DNA of 7,355 nt, from positions 1 through 7,355 of the forward strand of contig JAUVIJ010000093.1 in assembly GCA_030592835.1 (NCBI GenBank), written 5' to 3'. Position 1 is the stretch's first letter; each line of letters begins with the position of its first letter. Positions 1 through 7,126 of the stretch are shown piece after piece. Origin of the DNA: Candidatus Cloacimonadota bacterium. GTDB taxonomy: Bacteria; Cloacimonadota; Cloacimonadia; Cloacimonadales; TCS61. The translations under genes were made by a program, and so were the position numbers. Under the pieces are notes generated by a model, which worked only from the letters and a program-made list of their open reading frames with translations, was not told the origin of the DNA and made no database searches.

Positions 1-150
1 ACCGGGAATAAGCAACATCCCTTCGAGATCGATCGTTTCATCAACTTCAGTTGTTGGGATTTTGTGACCAATATTCCGGATCTTGTCATTGAATAATATA
101 TTAACCAATACTTGTGTATCGGATATCACGGCGTTTTTTATAAGCTTCAT
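1..150 (-). CDS. Dihydroorotase/hydantoinase-like cyclic amidohydrolase, N-terminal part
   Basis: Only the first 50 codons are in the window; the gene runs off the left edge. The translation opens with MKLIKNAVISD, has an INILF/NDKIRNIG-like segment at residues 17-28, and ends with IDLEGMLLIPG at 40-50. This is the usual start of metal-dependent amidohydrolases: a small beta-sandwich with a 'DGKIxxIG' turn, then 'IDxxGxxxxPG' just before the metal-binding HxH, which lies outside the window. The short distance between the opening strand and the IG turn fits dihydroorotase or dihydropyrimidinase/hydantoinase better than imidazolonepropionase, which has a longer N-terminus. Such enzymes open or close cyclic amides in pyrimidine or hydantoin metabolism in the cytoplasm. 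The start is supported by GGGGA on the minus strand at 156-160. It is transcribed divergently from the neighbouring run. The usual Asp-Gly of the DGKI turn reads Asn-Asp here. Substrate cannot be decided from this fragment. Confidence 0.65.
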   Translation of the reverse strand, partial: MKLIKNAVISDTQVLVNILFNDKIRNIGHKIPTTEVDETIDLEGMLLIPG

Positions 151-155
151 CTCAT

Positions 156-160
156 TCCCC
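156..160 (-). promoter_or_regulatory. Ribosome binding site of the amidohydrolase gene
   Basis: On the minus strand GGGGA is followed by a 5-nt spacer and then the ATG at 150-148. It supports that ATG as the true start. Confidence 0.5.
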
Positions 161-218
161 GATTGATCTCTGTCTATAATTTTTGATTATGTCAATCTTT
201 ATTTATAAGAAAAGAAGT

Positions 219-246
219 TTGACAAAATTGTACTGGAGTAGATAAT
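219..246 (+). promoter_or_regulatory. Predicted sigma70-type promoter for the rightward gene run
   Basis: A perfect -35 box TTGACA (219-224) is followed after 16 nt by GATAAT (241-246), a 5-of-6 match to the -10 box. Transcription would begin near 253 and give a leader of about 50 nt, T-rich, before the first gene at 306. It is the best housekeeping-type promoter in the divergent gap and would serve the run 306-6905. The main caution is that the gap is very AT-rich, so partial -10 matches are frequent, and FCB bacteria can use different housekeeping promoter sequences. Confidence 0.5.
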
Positions 247-295
247 AGTATAACTAACTAATTTTTTGATTTTTTTTCCTCGAAAACTATTTTGT

Positions 296-301
296 GAGGG
301 G
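296..301 (+). promoter_or_regulatory. Ribosome binding site that decides the start at 306
   Basis: GAGGGG lies 4 nt before the ATG at 306. An in-frame GTG at 294 overlaps this site and would lack its own ribosome binding site, so the ATG at 306 is preferred. Confidence 0.6.
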
Positions 302-305
302 TAAG

Positions 306-1127
306 ATGTTTTATAATGATATTATCAAGAAACTGATGCAGGACAAAAAAAATCCTGTGAATAGTATGTATCTTCATGAGATCAATCTCAAATGGAGTAT
401 TTTTGAGAAATTAACTGAAGATATTACTACCTTAAAAAATGTAGAGATTGTTAATGCTATCAATAATTTTGTATCAGCTATAAGGAACAAAAAGTACCAG
501 TATAACAGCTCTACCAAAAATGGATTCAAACCCGATTCACTATTATTTTCTGAAGTTTATTTACATGATCTCATTTCTGTTCTTGTAGAGAGAAATAAGA
601 TTATAAATAATCAGGGGATCTCCTGGGGTCTTCAATCCTTCAGTACGAATTTAAAATTCAATCCTCAGAATCTGGGAGTAATGGATAAAGATTTGAGATT
701 TGAACAGGAAATTTCTGAGAAATTACTCTGTTTGACTCAAAAACTGGATTTTCAATTCCGGATAAAAGGGAAAAGGAATTTTCATAAATACGAGATTATC
801 TTTCCTCTGATTATCTTTTTTACCTTTAAAAATCTGGATGAGACAGATTTCATTAAATCCAATCATATAGCTCAGAAAGCGAAAGCTACTTTCGAACGTT
901 CGAAATCAATAATTATTACTGAGACAATTAATCAAGAATTTATCCCTGATGTTGGTTCGTCAAGTGTTGATGCACTATATATTTTAAGAAGACAATCATC
1001 CAACAAGGTATTAAATCCCATTTCAACGGAAGTGGTAGATATGTTGGATAATAAAATCACTGATTTTCTCACGGAAAATGAATGGATCGGAACCGAATTT
1101 ATAAAAAAAGGATTTCTTTTACAATAA
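306..1127 (+). CDS. Bpu10I-like PD-(D/E)XK nuclease homologue, possibly inactive
   Basis: This is a 273-residue soluble protein with no signal peptide or membrane segment. The C-terminal half resembles, from memory of the family, Bpu10I-type restriction endonucleases. Residues 147-150 (LDFQ) could hold the first active-site Asp (D148). Residues 167-182 (PLIIFFTFKNLDETDF) sit where the family has 'PIIAIECKTYLDKTML', followed by an AxKA helix at 190-194, an 'IIITET' strand at 202-207, and 'VDALYILRRQ' at 221-230, which matches the family's '(I/V)DxIYVLRK' block. A helix ending in DFL/W (253-260) closes the protein. In this reading the ExK motif is T173-F-K175: the Lys is kept but the catalytic Glu is Thr, so the enzyme may be dead or use a shifted acid. 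The N-terminal 140 residues are not recognised. It is 16 nt upstream of urocanase in the same direction. No methyltransferase is present. The family call is tentative; the existence of the gene is secure. Confidence 0.8.
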   Translation: MFYNDIIKKLMQDKKNPVNSMYLHEINLKWSIFEKLTEDITTLKNVEIVNAINNFVSAIRNKKYQYNSSTKNGFKPDSLLFSEVYLHDLISVLVERNKIINNQGISWGLQSFSTNLKFNPQNLGVMDKDLRFEQEISEKLLCLTQKLDFQFRIKGKRNFHKYEIIFPLIIFFTFKNLDETDFIKSNHIAQKAKATFERSKSIIITETINQEFIPDVGSSSVDALYILRRQSSNKVLNPISTEVVDMLDNKITDFLTENEWIGTEFIKKGFLLQ

Positions 1128-1143
1128 GATTGGGAAGTAAATT

Positions 1144-3165
1144 ATGATCAAAAATAAAGCTAAACTGGGTATGCAGATCCAGATTTCACAAGAACTTCCG
1201 GAAAAAAAAGAGTTTATAGAGGGAATAAGGAGAGCACCGGATAGAGGATTAAACTTGAAGCCCGGGGAAATAGAAATAGCTCTGCAAAATGCCTTAAGGT
1301 ACATTCCGGTTGAACACCATGAAGTTCTTGCTCCTGAATTTCTTAATGAGTTGATGAACACAGGTCGGATTTATGGGTATAGGTATCGTCCCCAGGGTAA
1401 AATTTACGGCAAACCGATTAACGAGTATGAAGGAATAACACCTGCTCGAGGGTTACAGGTAATGATAGATAATAATCTGGATTTTAATGTCGCCCTTTAT
1501 CCTTATGAGCTTGTAACCTACGGAGAAACAGGCCAAGTTTTTCAAAATTGGATGCAGTATCTTCTCGTTAAAAAATATCTGGAGAATATCAGGGAAGATC
1601 AAACTCTCGTAGTCAGTTCAGGACATCCTCTAGGTATATTTCCTTCCAGTGTTGATGCACCACTCGTTATTTCTACGAATGGACTTGTTGTGGGTAAGTG
1701 GGATAATCCGGAAGAATTTAAACGTCTTGCAGCTCTGGGTGTTTCGAACTATGGTCAGATGACGGCTGGTGGTTGGATGTATATTGGTCCCCAGGGGATA
1801 GTCCATGGTACATACATTACTTTATTGAATGCAGGTAGAAAGTATCTGGGAATACCGAATGATAAAGATATAAGCGGTATATTATTCGTTTCCTCCGGGC
1901 TTGGAGGTATGAGTGGAGCTCAAGCGAAAGCTGTAGAAATAGCTGGTGGAATATGTGTAATAGCTGAAGTTGACTACAGTCGGATTGAAACAAGACATTC
2001 CCAGGGCTGGGTAGGTAAAGTTTCCTCGAATTTAAACCAGATCTGTGATTGGGTAGCTACTTTTCGTCGAAAGAGAAAACCCATCTCTATAGCTTATCAT
2101 GGCAATATCGTTGATCTTCTGGAATATCTGGGTGAAAAAGGAGTTGAAGTAGAACTTTTATCCGATCAAACTTCCTGTCATGCTGTATATGAGGGTGGAT
2201 ATACGCCTGTAGGTGTGTCTTTTGCTGAAGGTCGGGAATTGATCAAAAAGGACCTTGTCAGATTCAGACAGTTTGTTGATAGATCTTTGATAAGACATTA
2301 TCGGGCAATAAAAAGACTGACAGAAAAAGGATCGTATTTCTGGGATTATGGTAACAGTTTTATGGCTTCGGTATTTGATGCTGGAGAAAAGAGCATTGCA
2401 AGCAATGGCGTCGATACATCGGAAGGTTTTATCTGGCCATCTTATGTGGAAGATATTATGGGACCTGTCTGTTTTGATAATGGATTCGGTCCCTTTCGCT
2501 GGGTTTGCCTGTCGGGAAAGGAAGCTGATCTCAAGCAAACTGATCAGGCAGCAATGAAATGTATAGATCCGAAGCTTTCAGCAACTCATAGGGATAATTA
2601 TATCTGGATCAGGGATGCAGAAAAAAACAGACTTGTTGTCGGCACAAAAGCCCGGATCTTATATGCAGATGAAGAAGGAAGGATAAAAATTGCTTTGAAA
2701 TTCAACCAGATGATCCGCGAAAATATTATCGGTCCGGTTATGCTGGGAAGGGATCATCATGATGTATCCGGTACTGATTCACCCTTTCGGGAAACGGCTA
2801 ATATCTATGATGGCAGCAGAACGACTGCAGATATGAGTGTCCAGTGTTTTGCCGGGAATGTTGCACGGGGAATGACCCTGGTTGTTCTTTCAAATGGTGG
2901 AGGAGTAGGAATCGGTAGAGCCAGTAATGGTGGAAATGGTATTTTTCTGGATGGGTCAAAACGTATCGACCAGGTCATAAAAAAAGGTCTTTCCTGGGAT
3001 GTTATGGGTGGAGTTGCCAGAAGAAGTTGGGCAAGGAATAAAAATGCGATCAAGACCTCTATAACCTGGAATTTAAAACATCAGGGTGAAGGTCAGATCA
3101 CTGTTCCTCATAAGACCGAACCAGGCTTTATTTCATCTCTGATTAAGAAGAAGTTGGAACTCTAA
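1144..3165 (+). CDS. hutU: Urocanate hydratase (urocanase), long form
   Basis: This enzyme converts urocanate to imidazolonepropionate, the second step of histidine breakdown, using tightly bound NAD+ in the cytoplasm. The 673 residues exceed the roughly 557 of the Pseudomonas/Bacillus type and match the ~676-residue form found in animals (UROC1) and some bacteria. Visible family blocks are GQMTAGGWMYIGPQG (204-218), the NAD-binding SGLGGMSGAQ (251-260), AEVDYSRIETR (274-284), LLSDQTSCH (338-346), DYGNSF (401-406), GPFRWVCLSG (449-458), GRDHHDVSGTDSPFRET (535-551) and NGGGVGIG (584-591). At ARILYAD (503-509) the short-form enzymes have ARICW, so the reactive Cys is absent here, as I recall is also true of the long form. 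The ATG at 1144 follows GGGAAG at 1132-1137. Other hut genes (hutH, hutI, ftcD) are not in the window. It is followed after 15 nt by the histidine kinase gene, so co-transcription is likely. Confidence 0.95.
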   Translation: MIKNKAKLGMQIQISQELPEKKEFIEGIRRAPDRGLNLKPGEIEIALQNALRYIPVEHHEVLAPEFLNELMNTGRIYGYRYRPQGKIYGKPINEYEGITPARGLQVMIDNNLDFNVALYPYELVTYGETGQVFQNWMQYLLVKKYLENIREDQTLVVSSGHPLGIFPSSVDAPLVISTNGLVVGKWDNPEEFKRLAALGVSNYGQMTAGGWMYIGPQGIVHGTYITLLNAGRKYLGIPNDKDISGILFVSSGLGGMSGAQAKAVEIAGGICVIAEVDYSRIETRHSQGWVGKVSSNLNQICDWVATFRRKRKPISIAYHGNIVDLLEYLGEKGVEVELLSDQTSCHAVYEGGYTPVGVSFAEGRELIKKDLVRFRQFVDRSLIRHYRAIKRLTEKGSYFWDYGNSFMASVFDAGEKSIASNGVDTSEGFIWPSYVEDIMGPVCFDNGFGPFRWVCLSGKEADLKQTDQAAMKCIDPKLSATHRDNYIWIRDAEKNRLVVGTKARILYADEEGRIKIALKFNQMIRENIIGPVMLGRDHHDVSGTDSPFRETANIYDGSRTTADMSVQCFAGNVARGMTLVVLSNGGGVGIGRASNGGNGIFLDGSKRIDQVIKKGLSWDVMGGVARRSWARNKNAIKTSITWNLKHQGEGQITVPHKTEPGFISSLIKKKLEL

Positions 3166-3180
3166 CCTATTAAAGAAATT

Positions 3181-5511
3181 ATGAAATACTTAATCCTGAT
3201 CTTACTGATAATCACACCATATATATATTGTTATTCCCAAGAAACCATGATCGATAGCTTGGTTCAGAATCTTGATCTGGTTGAGGGTAAGGAAAAAGTG
3301 CATCTCCTGAATGAGATTGGCAAGGTCTACTGGGGTATTTCGACAGAAAAAACCCTCGAATACAGTAATAATGCCTTGAAATTATCACGGGAGTTAAAAT
3401 ATCTGAAGGGTGAAGCACAGTCTCTTAATAATATTGGGGTAGGATATTATTATATTGGAGAATATGAGCGTTCCCTGGATTATTTCTTGAGATCTCTGGA
3501 TTTGAGAAAAGAACTTGGAGAGAAAAAAGACATTGTCTCCTCTTTGAATAACATCGGAATCATCTATGACGATCTTAATAATTTCAGTAAAGCTCTGGAA
3601 TATTATCTTGCTTCACTTGATATCTATGAAGAGTTGGAAGATAAGAATGGTGTTGCCATATCTCTTCATAATATTGGTGTAGTTTATGAAAATCAAAGCA
3701 ATTATAATAAAGCACTTGAATATTTACTGAGAGCCCTGATGTACTATCAGGAGATAAGGGATAAAAAAGGAGAAGCAAGTTCTCTGGGAAATATCGGGAT
3801 TATCTATAAAGATCTAAGCAATTATGATAAAGCGATTAAGTATCATCTGGAATCATTGAAGATCAGTAAGGAGATCAGTGATAAGATCGGGATAGCCAGA
3901 GCTTTGGATAATATCGGGATCATTTATGATAACCTCGGGGACTACGATAAAGCCATAGATTATTATCAACAATCTCTGGATATTGAACAGCTCATCGGTG
4001 ACAAACAGGGAGTTGCCGGATCGTATAATAATATTGGGATTATTTATGATGACCGGAAGGATTATGAAAAAGCTCTCGAATACTATTTTCTTTCATTGGA
4101 TATATACAAGGAGACTAATGATCGCAATGGTATAGCAAATACCTATAATAATATTGGTGTAGTTCTGGAGAATCAGGAGAGATTTGAAACTTCTCTGGAA
4201 TATCATTTGAATGCAATGCAGATTTTTGAAGAGATCGGTCATAAAAAAGGATATGCCGCCTCCTTGAATAACATTGCTTCGGTTTATTTAAAAATAGATA
4301 ATTACGAGCAGGCAAAAATATACTTCAACAGAAGTCTGGAAGTTGCTGAGGAAATTGAGATCAAGGATCTGATAATCGAAATATACCAGAAGTTATCGGA
4401 TCTATATACCCTGGAAAACAATTATCCAGATGCCTTGAAATTCTATAAATTGTACTCTCAGGTAAAGGATAATATTTTCACAAAAGAAAAATTTGAACGT
4501 ATTGCCGGAATGCAAACCGCATATGAAGTAGAACAATTGATCCAACAGCAGCAACAGGAAATAGAATTGTTGCAGAAGGATAATGAGATCTATAGGTTGG
4601 AGGTTGAAAAGCATATCCTGAACAAGTGGCGACTTTATTCAGGGTTATTCCTTTTTTTGATCATGATAGCAGTAATCTATTATCTATATCGGATAAAGTA
4701 TAGAGCCAATATAAAACTAGAGAAGCAGGTAGAAGAAAGGACAAAGGATCTAAAAATCATTAATGAGCAATTAAAAAAAGAAATAGCAGAAAGAAAGAAG
4801 ATCGAAAATCAATTGATCAGATCAGAAAGACTTGCCGGTATTGGTGAACTGGCTGCAGGCGTTGCTCATGAAATCAGAAATCCCCTGGGTAACATCAGTT
4901 CTTCGGCTCAATACTGTTTGAGTAAATATAAGTTAAGTAAACAGGTTAAACAATACCTGGAGATCATCATGGAGGATTCGGAAAGGGCTAACAGTATTAT
5001 CAAAGGATTGCTTGATTTTGCCAGTCCTCGTGAACTTACCCTGAAGACAGAATCGATTATCGAAATTGTAGAAGGTATTCTCAACAGTGTTCAAGCGAGA
5101 TGCTTGGAAAACAATATCAAAATCATCAGGGATTTTACCGATAACATACCCCAGATTTCAGTTGATAAAAAATGGTTGGGGAGAGCATTATTAAACTTAG
5201 TGGTTAATGCAATCCAGGCGATGTCTCAGGAAGGTGAAATTAAAATTTCGATCCTGAATATTCCTGAGAATGACGAAATCAGGATCATTATCCTGGATAC
5301 AGGCAGCGGAATCTCGGTTAAAAACCTGAAAAGGATTTTTGATCCCTTCTTCACTACCAGAGCTGATGGTGTAGGTTTGGGACTGAGCCTAGCTCATCAA
5401 ATCATAACAGATCATAAAGGATCTCTGTATGTTGAAAGCAAATTAAAGCAAGGTACCAGAGTAATGATTAATTTTCCTGTTCTAAGCAGATACGATAAAG
5501 GAAAAGAATAA
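3181..5511 (+). CDS. TPR-containing membrane sensor histidine kinase
   Basis: This is a 776-residue kinase that should sense an envelope signal and phosphorylate the regulator encoded next. An N-terminal hydrophobic signal segment covers residues 3-16, with likely cleavage near 19-20. Ten TPR units of 40 residues span 41-440; eight carry an (N/H/G/D)NI(G/A) motif at exact 40-residue steps from residue 83. A charged, Gln-rich coiled coil (about 447-480) leads into one membrane helix (485-503), then a second coiled coil (510-548). The HisKA H-box is VAHEIRNPLG with H563. The ATPase shows the N-box LLNLVVNAIQAM (670-681), G1 box DTGSGI (706-711), F-box RIFDPFFTT and G2 box GVGLGLS (730-736); all key residues are present. 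The signal segment and single helix imply that the TPRs lie outside the cytoplasmic membrane. The ATG at 3181 is preferred because the next Met (residue 23) would remove the signal; its ribosome binding site is weak. No PAS or HAMP domain was seen. Confidence 0.93.
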   Translation: MKYLILILLIITPYIYCYSQETMIDSLVQNLDLVEGKEKVHLLNEIGKVYWGISTEKTLEYSNNALKLSRELKYLKGEAQSLNNIGVGYYYIGEYERSLDYFLRSLDLRKELGEKKDIVSSLNNIGIIYDDLNNFSKALEYYLASLDIYEELEDKNGVAISLHNIGVVYENQSNYNKALEYLLRALMYYQEIRDKKGEASSLGNIGIIYKDLSNYDKAIKYHLESLKISKEISDKIGIARALDNIGIIYDNLGDYDKAIDYYQQSLDIEQLIGDKQGVAGSYNNIGIIYDDRKDYEKALEYYFLSLDIYKETNDRNGIANTYNNIGVVLENQERFETSLEYHLNAMQIFEEIGHKKGYAASLNNIASVYLKIDNYEQAKIYFNRSLEVAEEIEIKDLIIEIYQKLSDLYTLENNYPDALKFYKLYSQVKDNIFTKEKFERIAGMQTAYEVEQLIQQQQQEIELLQKDNEIYRLEVEKHILNKWRLYSGLFLFLIMIAVIYYLYRIKYRANIKLEKQVEERTKDLKIINEQLKKEIAERKKIENQLIRSERLAGIGELAAGVAHEIRNPLGNISSSAQYCLSKYKLSKQVKQYLEIIMEDSERANSIIKGLLDFASPRELTLKTESIIEIVEGILNSVQARCLENNIKIIRDFTDNIPQISVDKKWLGRALLNLVVNAIQAMSQEGEIKISILNIPENDEIRIIILDTGSGISVKNLKRIFDPFFTTRADGVGLGLSLAHQIITDHKGSLYVESKLKQGTRVMINFPVLSRYDKGKE
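3301..4500 (+). repeat. Ten in-frame 120-nt tandem repeats encoding TPR units
   Basis: Ten units of exactly 120 nt begin at 3301, 3421, 3541, 3661, 3781, 3901, 4021, 4141, 4261 and 4381. Most share a core encoding NNIG plus two to four further residues (for example IIYD or VVYE), then a (N/D)YxKALEYY segment about ten residues later. The units have diverged in DNA but show no insertion or deletion. This is a protein repeat, not a CRISPR: there are no invariant repeats with unique spacers. The first and tenth units are the most diverged. Confidence 0.9.
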
Positions 5512-6905
5512 TGGAGAAAATATTAATTGTTGATGATAATAAAAATATGCAGTTCATTCTCGGGAATATACTCGGGGATAAAGATTTTGAAGTTGTCTCT
5601 GCTTACAATGGTCAGGAAGCCCTGAATCAATTCAGCAAAGAAAAACCTGATCTTGTACTGCTTGATATCCGTTTACCCGGAATGGATGGGATGGAAGTTC
5701 TGGCAAAATTAAAAGAGAAAGATTCGGAGCTACTGATTATTATGATAACTGCTTTTGGGGATGTTAAGGGAGCAGTGAAATCTATCAAAATGGGAGCCTA
5801 CGATTACATAACCAAACCCTTTGATAACGAAGAACTGGTCTATACTGTCGAAAAAGCTCTCAAGACTCAGCATTTGAGCCGGGAAGTAAAGATGCTCAGG
5901 GAAAAACTATTTGCGAAGGAAGAATTCGATATCGTCATGGGCGATAGCCCTCAGATCCGGAAAGTAATCAAACAGGTTGACCTGATTGCACCGACAAACA
6001 TGAGTGTGATAATAAACGGCAGAAGCGGTACCGGAAAGGAAGTAATTGCCAATCTTATTCATAAACATAGTCCTCGAAAGGATAAACCCTTTATTGCAGT
6101 AGATTGTGGTGCAATCCCGGAAACTCTGATCGAAAGTGAATTGTTTGGATATGAAAAAGGAGCTTTTACCGGAGCGAACAATCGTAAGATAGGGGTTTTT
6201 GAACTTGCGAATAATGGTAGTTTATTTCTAGATGAGATCACAAATTTATCCCGAGAGGATCAGGCAAAATTATTAAGGGCGATCCAGGAAAGAAAAATCA
6301 AACGTCTGGGTGGAACTTCAACAATCGATGTTAATGTCAGGATCATAGTTGCGACCAATGTCGATCTTCTGGATAGTGCCCAGGAAGGAAAATTCCGCGA
6401 AGATCTTTTCCACAGATTGAGTGAATTTACAATTAATCTTCCGCTGTTGAGCGAGAGGAAGGAAGATATTTCGGTATTGGCTAATGATTTTCTGATCAAT
6501 TCCAATCTGGAGTTGGAAAAGAAAATCAAGGGATTTTCACCGGAAGCATTACAGCTCCTGCAACAGTATAACTGGCCCGGTAATATTCGTGAATTGAAAC
6601 ATGTTGTCAAAAGGGCTGTATTGTTGGAAAATGATTCTTATATTGGTGTCAAAGTCCTTAATTTTGAATCATCACCTTCTGCTTACAGAATAAAGAAAAA
6701 TCTGGTGGAAGAAAACCTTAGAAAAATTCTGGATGATGGAGAATCTCTTACGGATATAATAAAAAAGATCAATGAAGATACCGAACGTGAAGTGATTAAA
6801 AAAATCCTGAAAGAAGTAAAATATAATAAATCGAAAGCTGCCAAAATTTTGGGTATAGACAGAAATACCCTTTATGCTAAAATTAAAAATCTGAATATCA
6901 CTTGA
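5511..6905 (+). CDS. NtrC-family sigma54-dependent response regulator
   Basis: This 464-residue DNA-binding activator is the likely partner of the kinase just upstream; its ATG shares a base with that gene's stop (TAATG), which points to translational coupling. The receiver domain (1-120) has acidic D8/D9, phospho-acceptor D52 in LLDIRLPGMDG, T80 and K102. The AAA+ domain (about 140-375) has Walker A GRSGTGKE (170-177), the sigma54-contact loop GAFTGA (217-222), Walker B SLFLDE (237-242), the FREDLFHRL arginine-finger region (295-303) and sensor II WPGNIRELKH (355-364). A Fis-type helix-turn-helix ends the protein (about 425-462, with SKAAKILGIDRNTLYAKIK). The Walker A has Arg where most members have Glu (GESGTGKE); the essential Lys and Thr are kept, so ATPase activity is expected. 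It should hydrolyse ATP to open sigma54 promoters, and a strong candidate target lies 168 nt beyond its stop codon. Exact regulon and symbol cannot be told. Confidence 0.96.
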   Translation: MEKILIVDDNKNMQFILGNILGDKDFEVVSAYNGQEALNQFSKEKPDLVLLDIRLPGMDGMEVLAKLKEKDSELLIIMITAFGDVKGAVKSIKMGAYDYITKPFDNEELVYTVEKALKTQHLSREVKMLREKLFAKEEFDIVMGDSPQIRKVIKQVDLIAPTNMSVIINGRSGTGKEVIANLIHKHSPRKDKPFIAVDCGAIPETLIESELFGYEKGAFTGANNRKIGVFELANNGSLFLDEITNLSREDQAKLLRAIQERKIKRLGGTSTIDVNVRIIVATNVDLLDSAQEGKFREDLFHRLSEFTINLPLLSERKEDISVLANDFLINSNLELEKKIKGFSPEALQLLQQYNWPGNIRELKHVVKRAVLLENDSYIGVKVLNFESSPSAYRIKKNLVEENLRKILDDGESLTDIIKKINEDTEREVIKKILKEVKYNKSKAAKILGIDRNTLYAKIKNLNIT

Positions 6906-7072
6906 TTGTTATTTACTATGAGCACAATGTAGAGATTTTTCAGCAGAAACAGGAAAAAAAGATAAATTTCCCACTAAATCGGATCATATAATAAAAAAAG
7001 ACATATTTCTAATACTATAGGTTGAAAGAAATTATAACTCATAGACCCGGATAAGTTTTTACCATTAACATA
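6906..7072 (+). other. Intergenic region upstream of the sigma54 promoter
   Basis: This AT-rich stretch holds no ORF of note and no clear stem-loop terminator followed by a T run. It is where activator binding sites for the downstream sigma54 promoter would be expected. Two 7-bp inverted copies, CTATGAG (6916-6922) and CTCATAG (7038-7044), and a CTATAG palindrome (7015-7020) are present, but each is short enough to be chance. Confidence 0.35.
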
Positions 7073-7089
7073 TTGGCACAGGGATTGCA
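7073..7089 (+). promoter_or_regulatory. Sigma54 (RpoN) -24/-12 promoter
   Basis: The sequence TTGGCACAGGGATTGCA matches the sigma54 consensus TTGGCACG-N4-TTGCA at almost every position. The diagnostic GG (7075-7076) and GC (7087-7088) are separated by exactly 10 nt. Transcription would begin near 7100, giving a leader of about 27 nt before the start codon at 7127. An NtrC-type activator gene with an intact GAFTGA loop lies directly upstream, which supports the call and suggests that regulator as the activator. Confidence 0.85.
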
Positions 7090-7116
7090 AAATAGAATAA
7101 TGTATTAGAGTCTTCC

Positions 7117-7121
7117 GGAGG
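7117..7121 (+). promoter_or_regulatory. Strong ribosome binding site of the secreted-protein gene
   Basis: GGAGG sits 5 nt before the ATG at 7127. It is the strongest ribosome binding site in the window and suggests high translation once the sigma54 promoter is active. Confidence 0.75.
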
Positions 7122-7126
7122 TGGAA

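Noticed and set aside
1..150. Imidazolonepropionase (HutI) as the identity of the left-edge gene, tempting because urocanase is nearby
   Set aside because: HutI has a longer N-terminus before its IDxxGxxxxPG motif. The short spacing here fits dihydroorotase/hydantoinase types better, and the gene is divergent from hutU.
175..180. Perfect TATAAT on the plus strand as the main -10 box
   Set aside because: No acceptable -35 hexamer lies 16-18 nt upstream (the sequence around 152-158 is unrelated to TTGACA). The 219-246 pair is better.
190..195. Minus-strand TTGACA as the -35 box of the amidohydrolase gene
   Set aside because: At 16-18 nt spacing the sequence does not resemble TATAAT. ATTATA occurs only about 10 nt away, which is too close.
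2158..2538. Minus-strand open frame of 126 codons inside urocanase
   Set aside because: It lies wholly inside a confidently identified conserved gene and resembles no protein I recognise.
3315..3335. TTGGCAAGGTCTACTGG as a second sigma54 promoter
   Set aside because: The position of the essential GC is TG, and the site is inside the kinase coding region.
3301..4500. Regular 120-nt periodicity that could suggest a repeat array or CRISPR
   Set aside because: The period is in frame, units are diverged throughout, and the translation is a clear series of TPR helices.
6928..6962. TTTTTC/GAAAAA inverted repeat after the response regulator as a terminator
   Set aside because: The stem is short and almost all A-T, and it is not followed by a T run on the plus strand.
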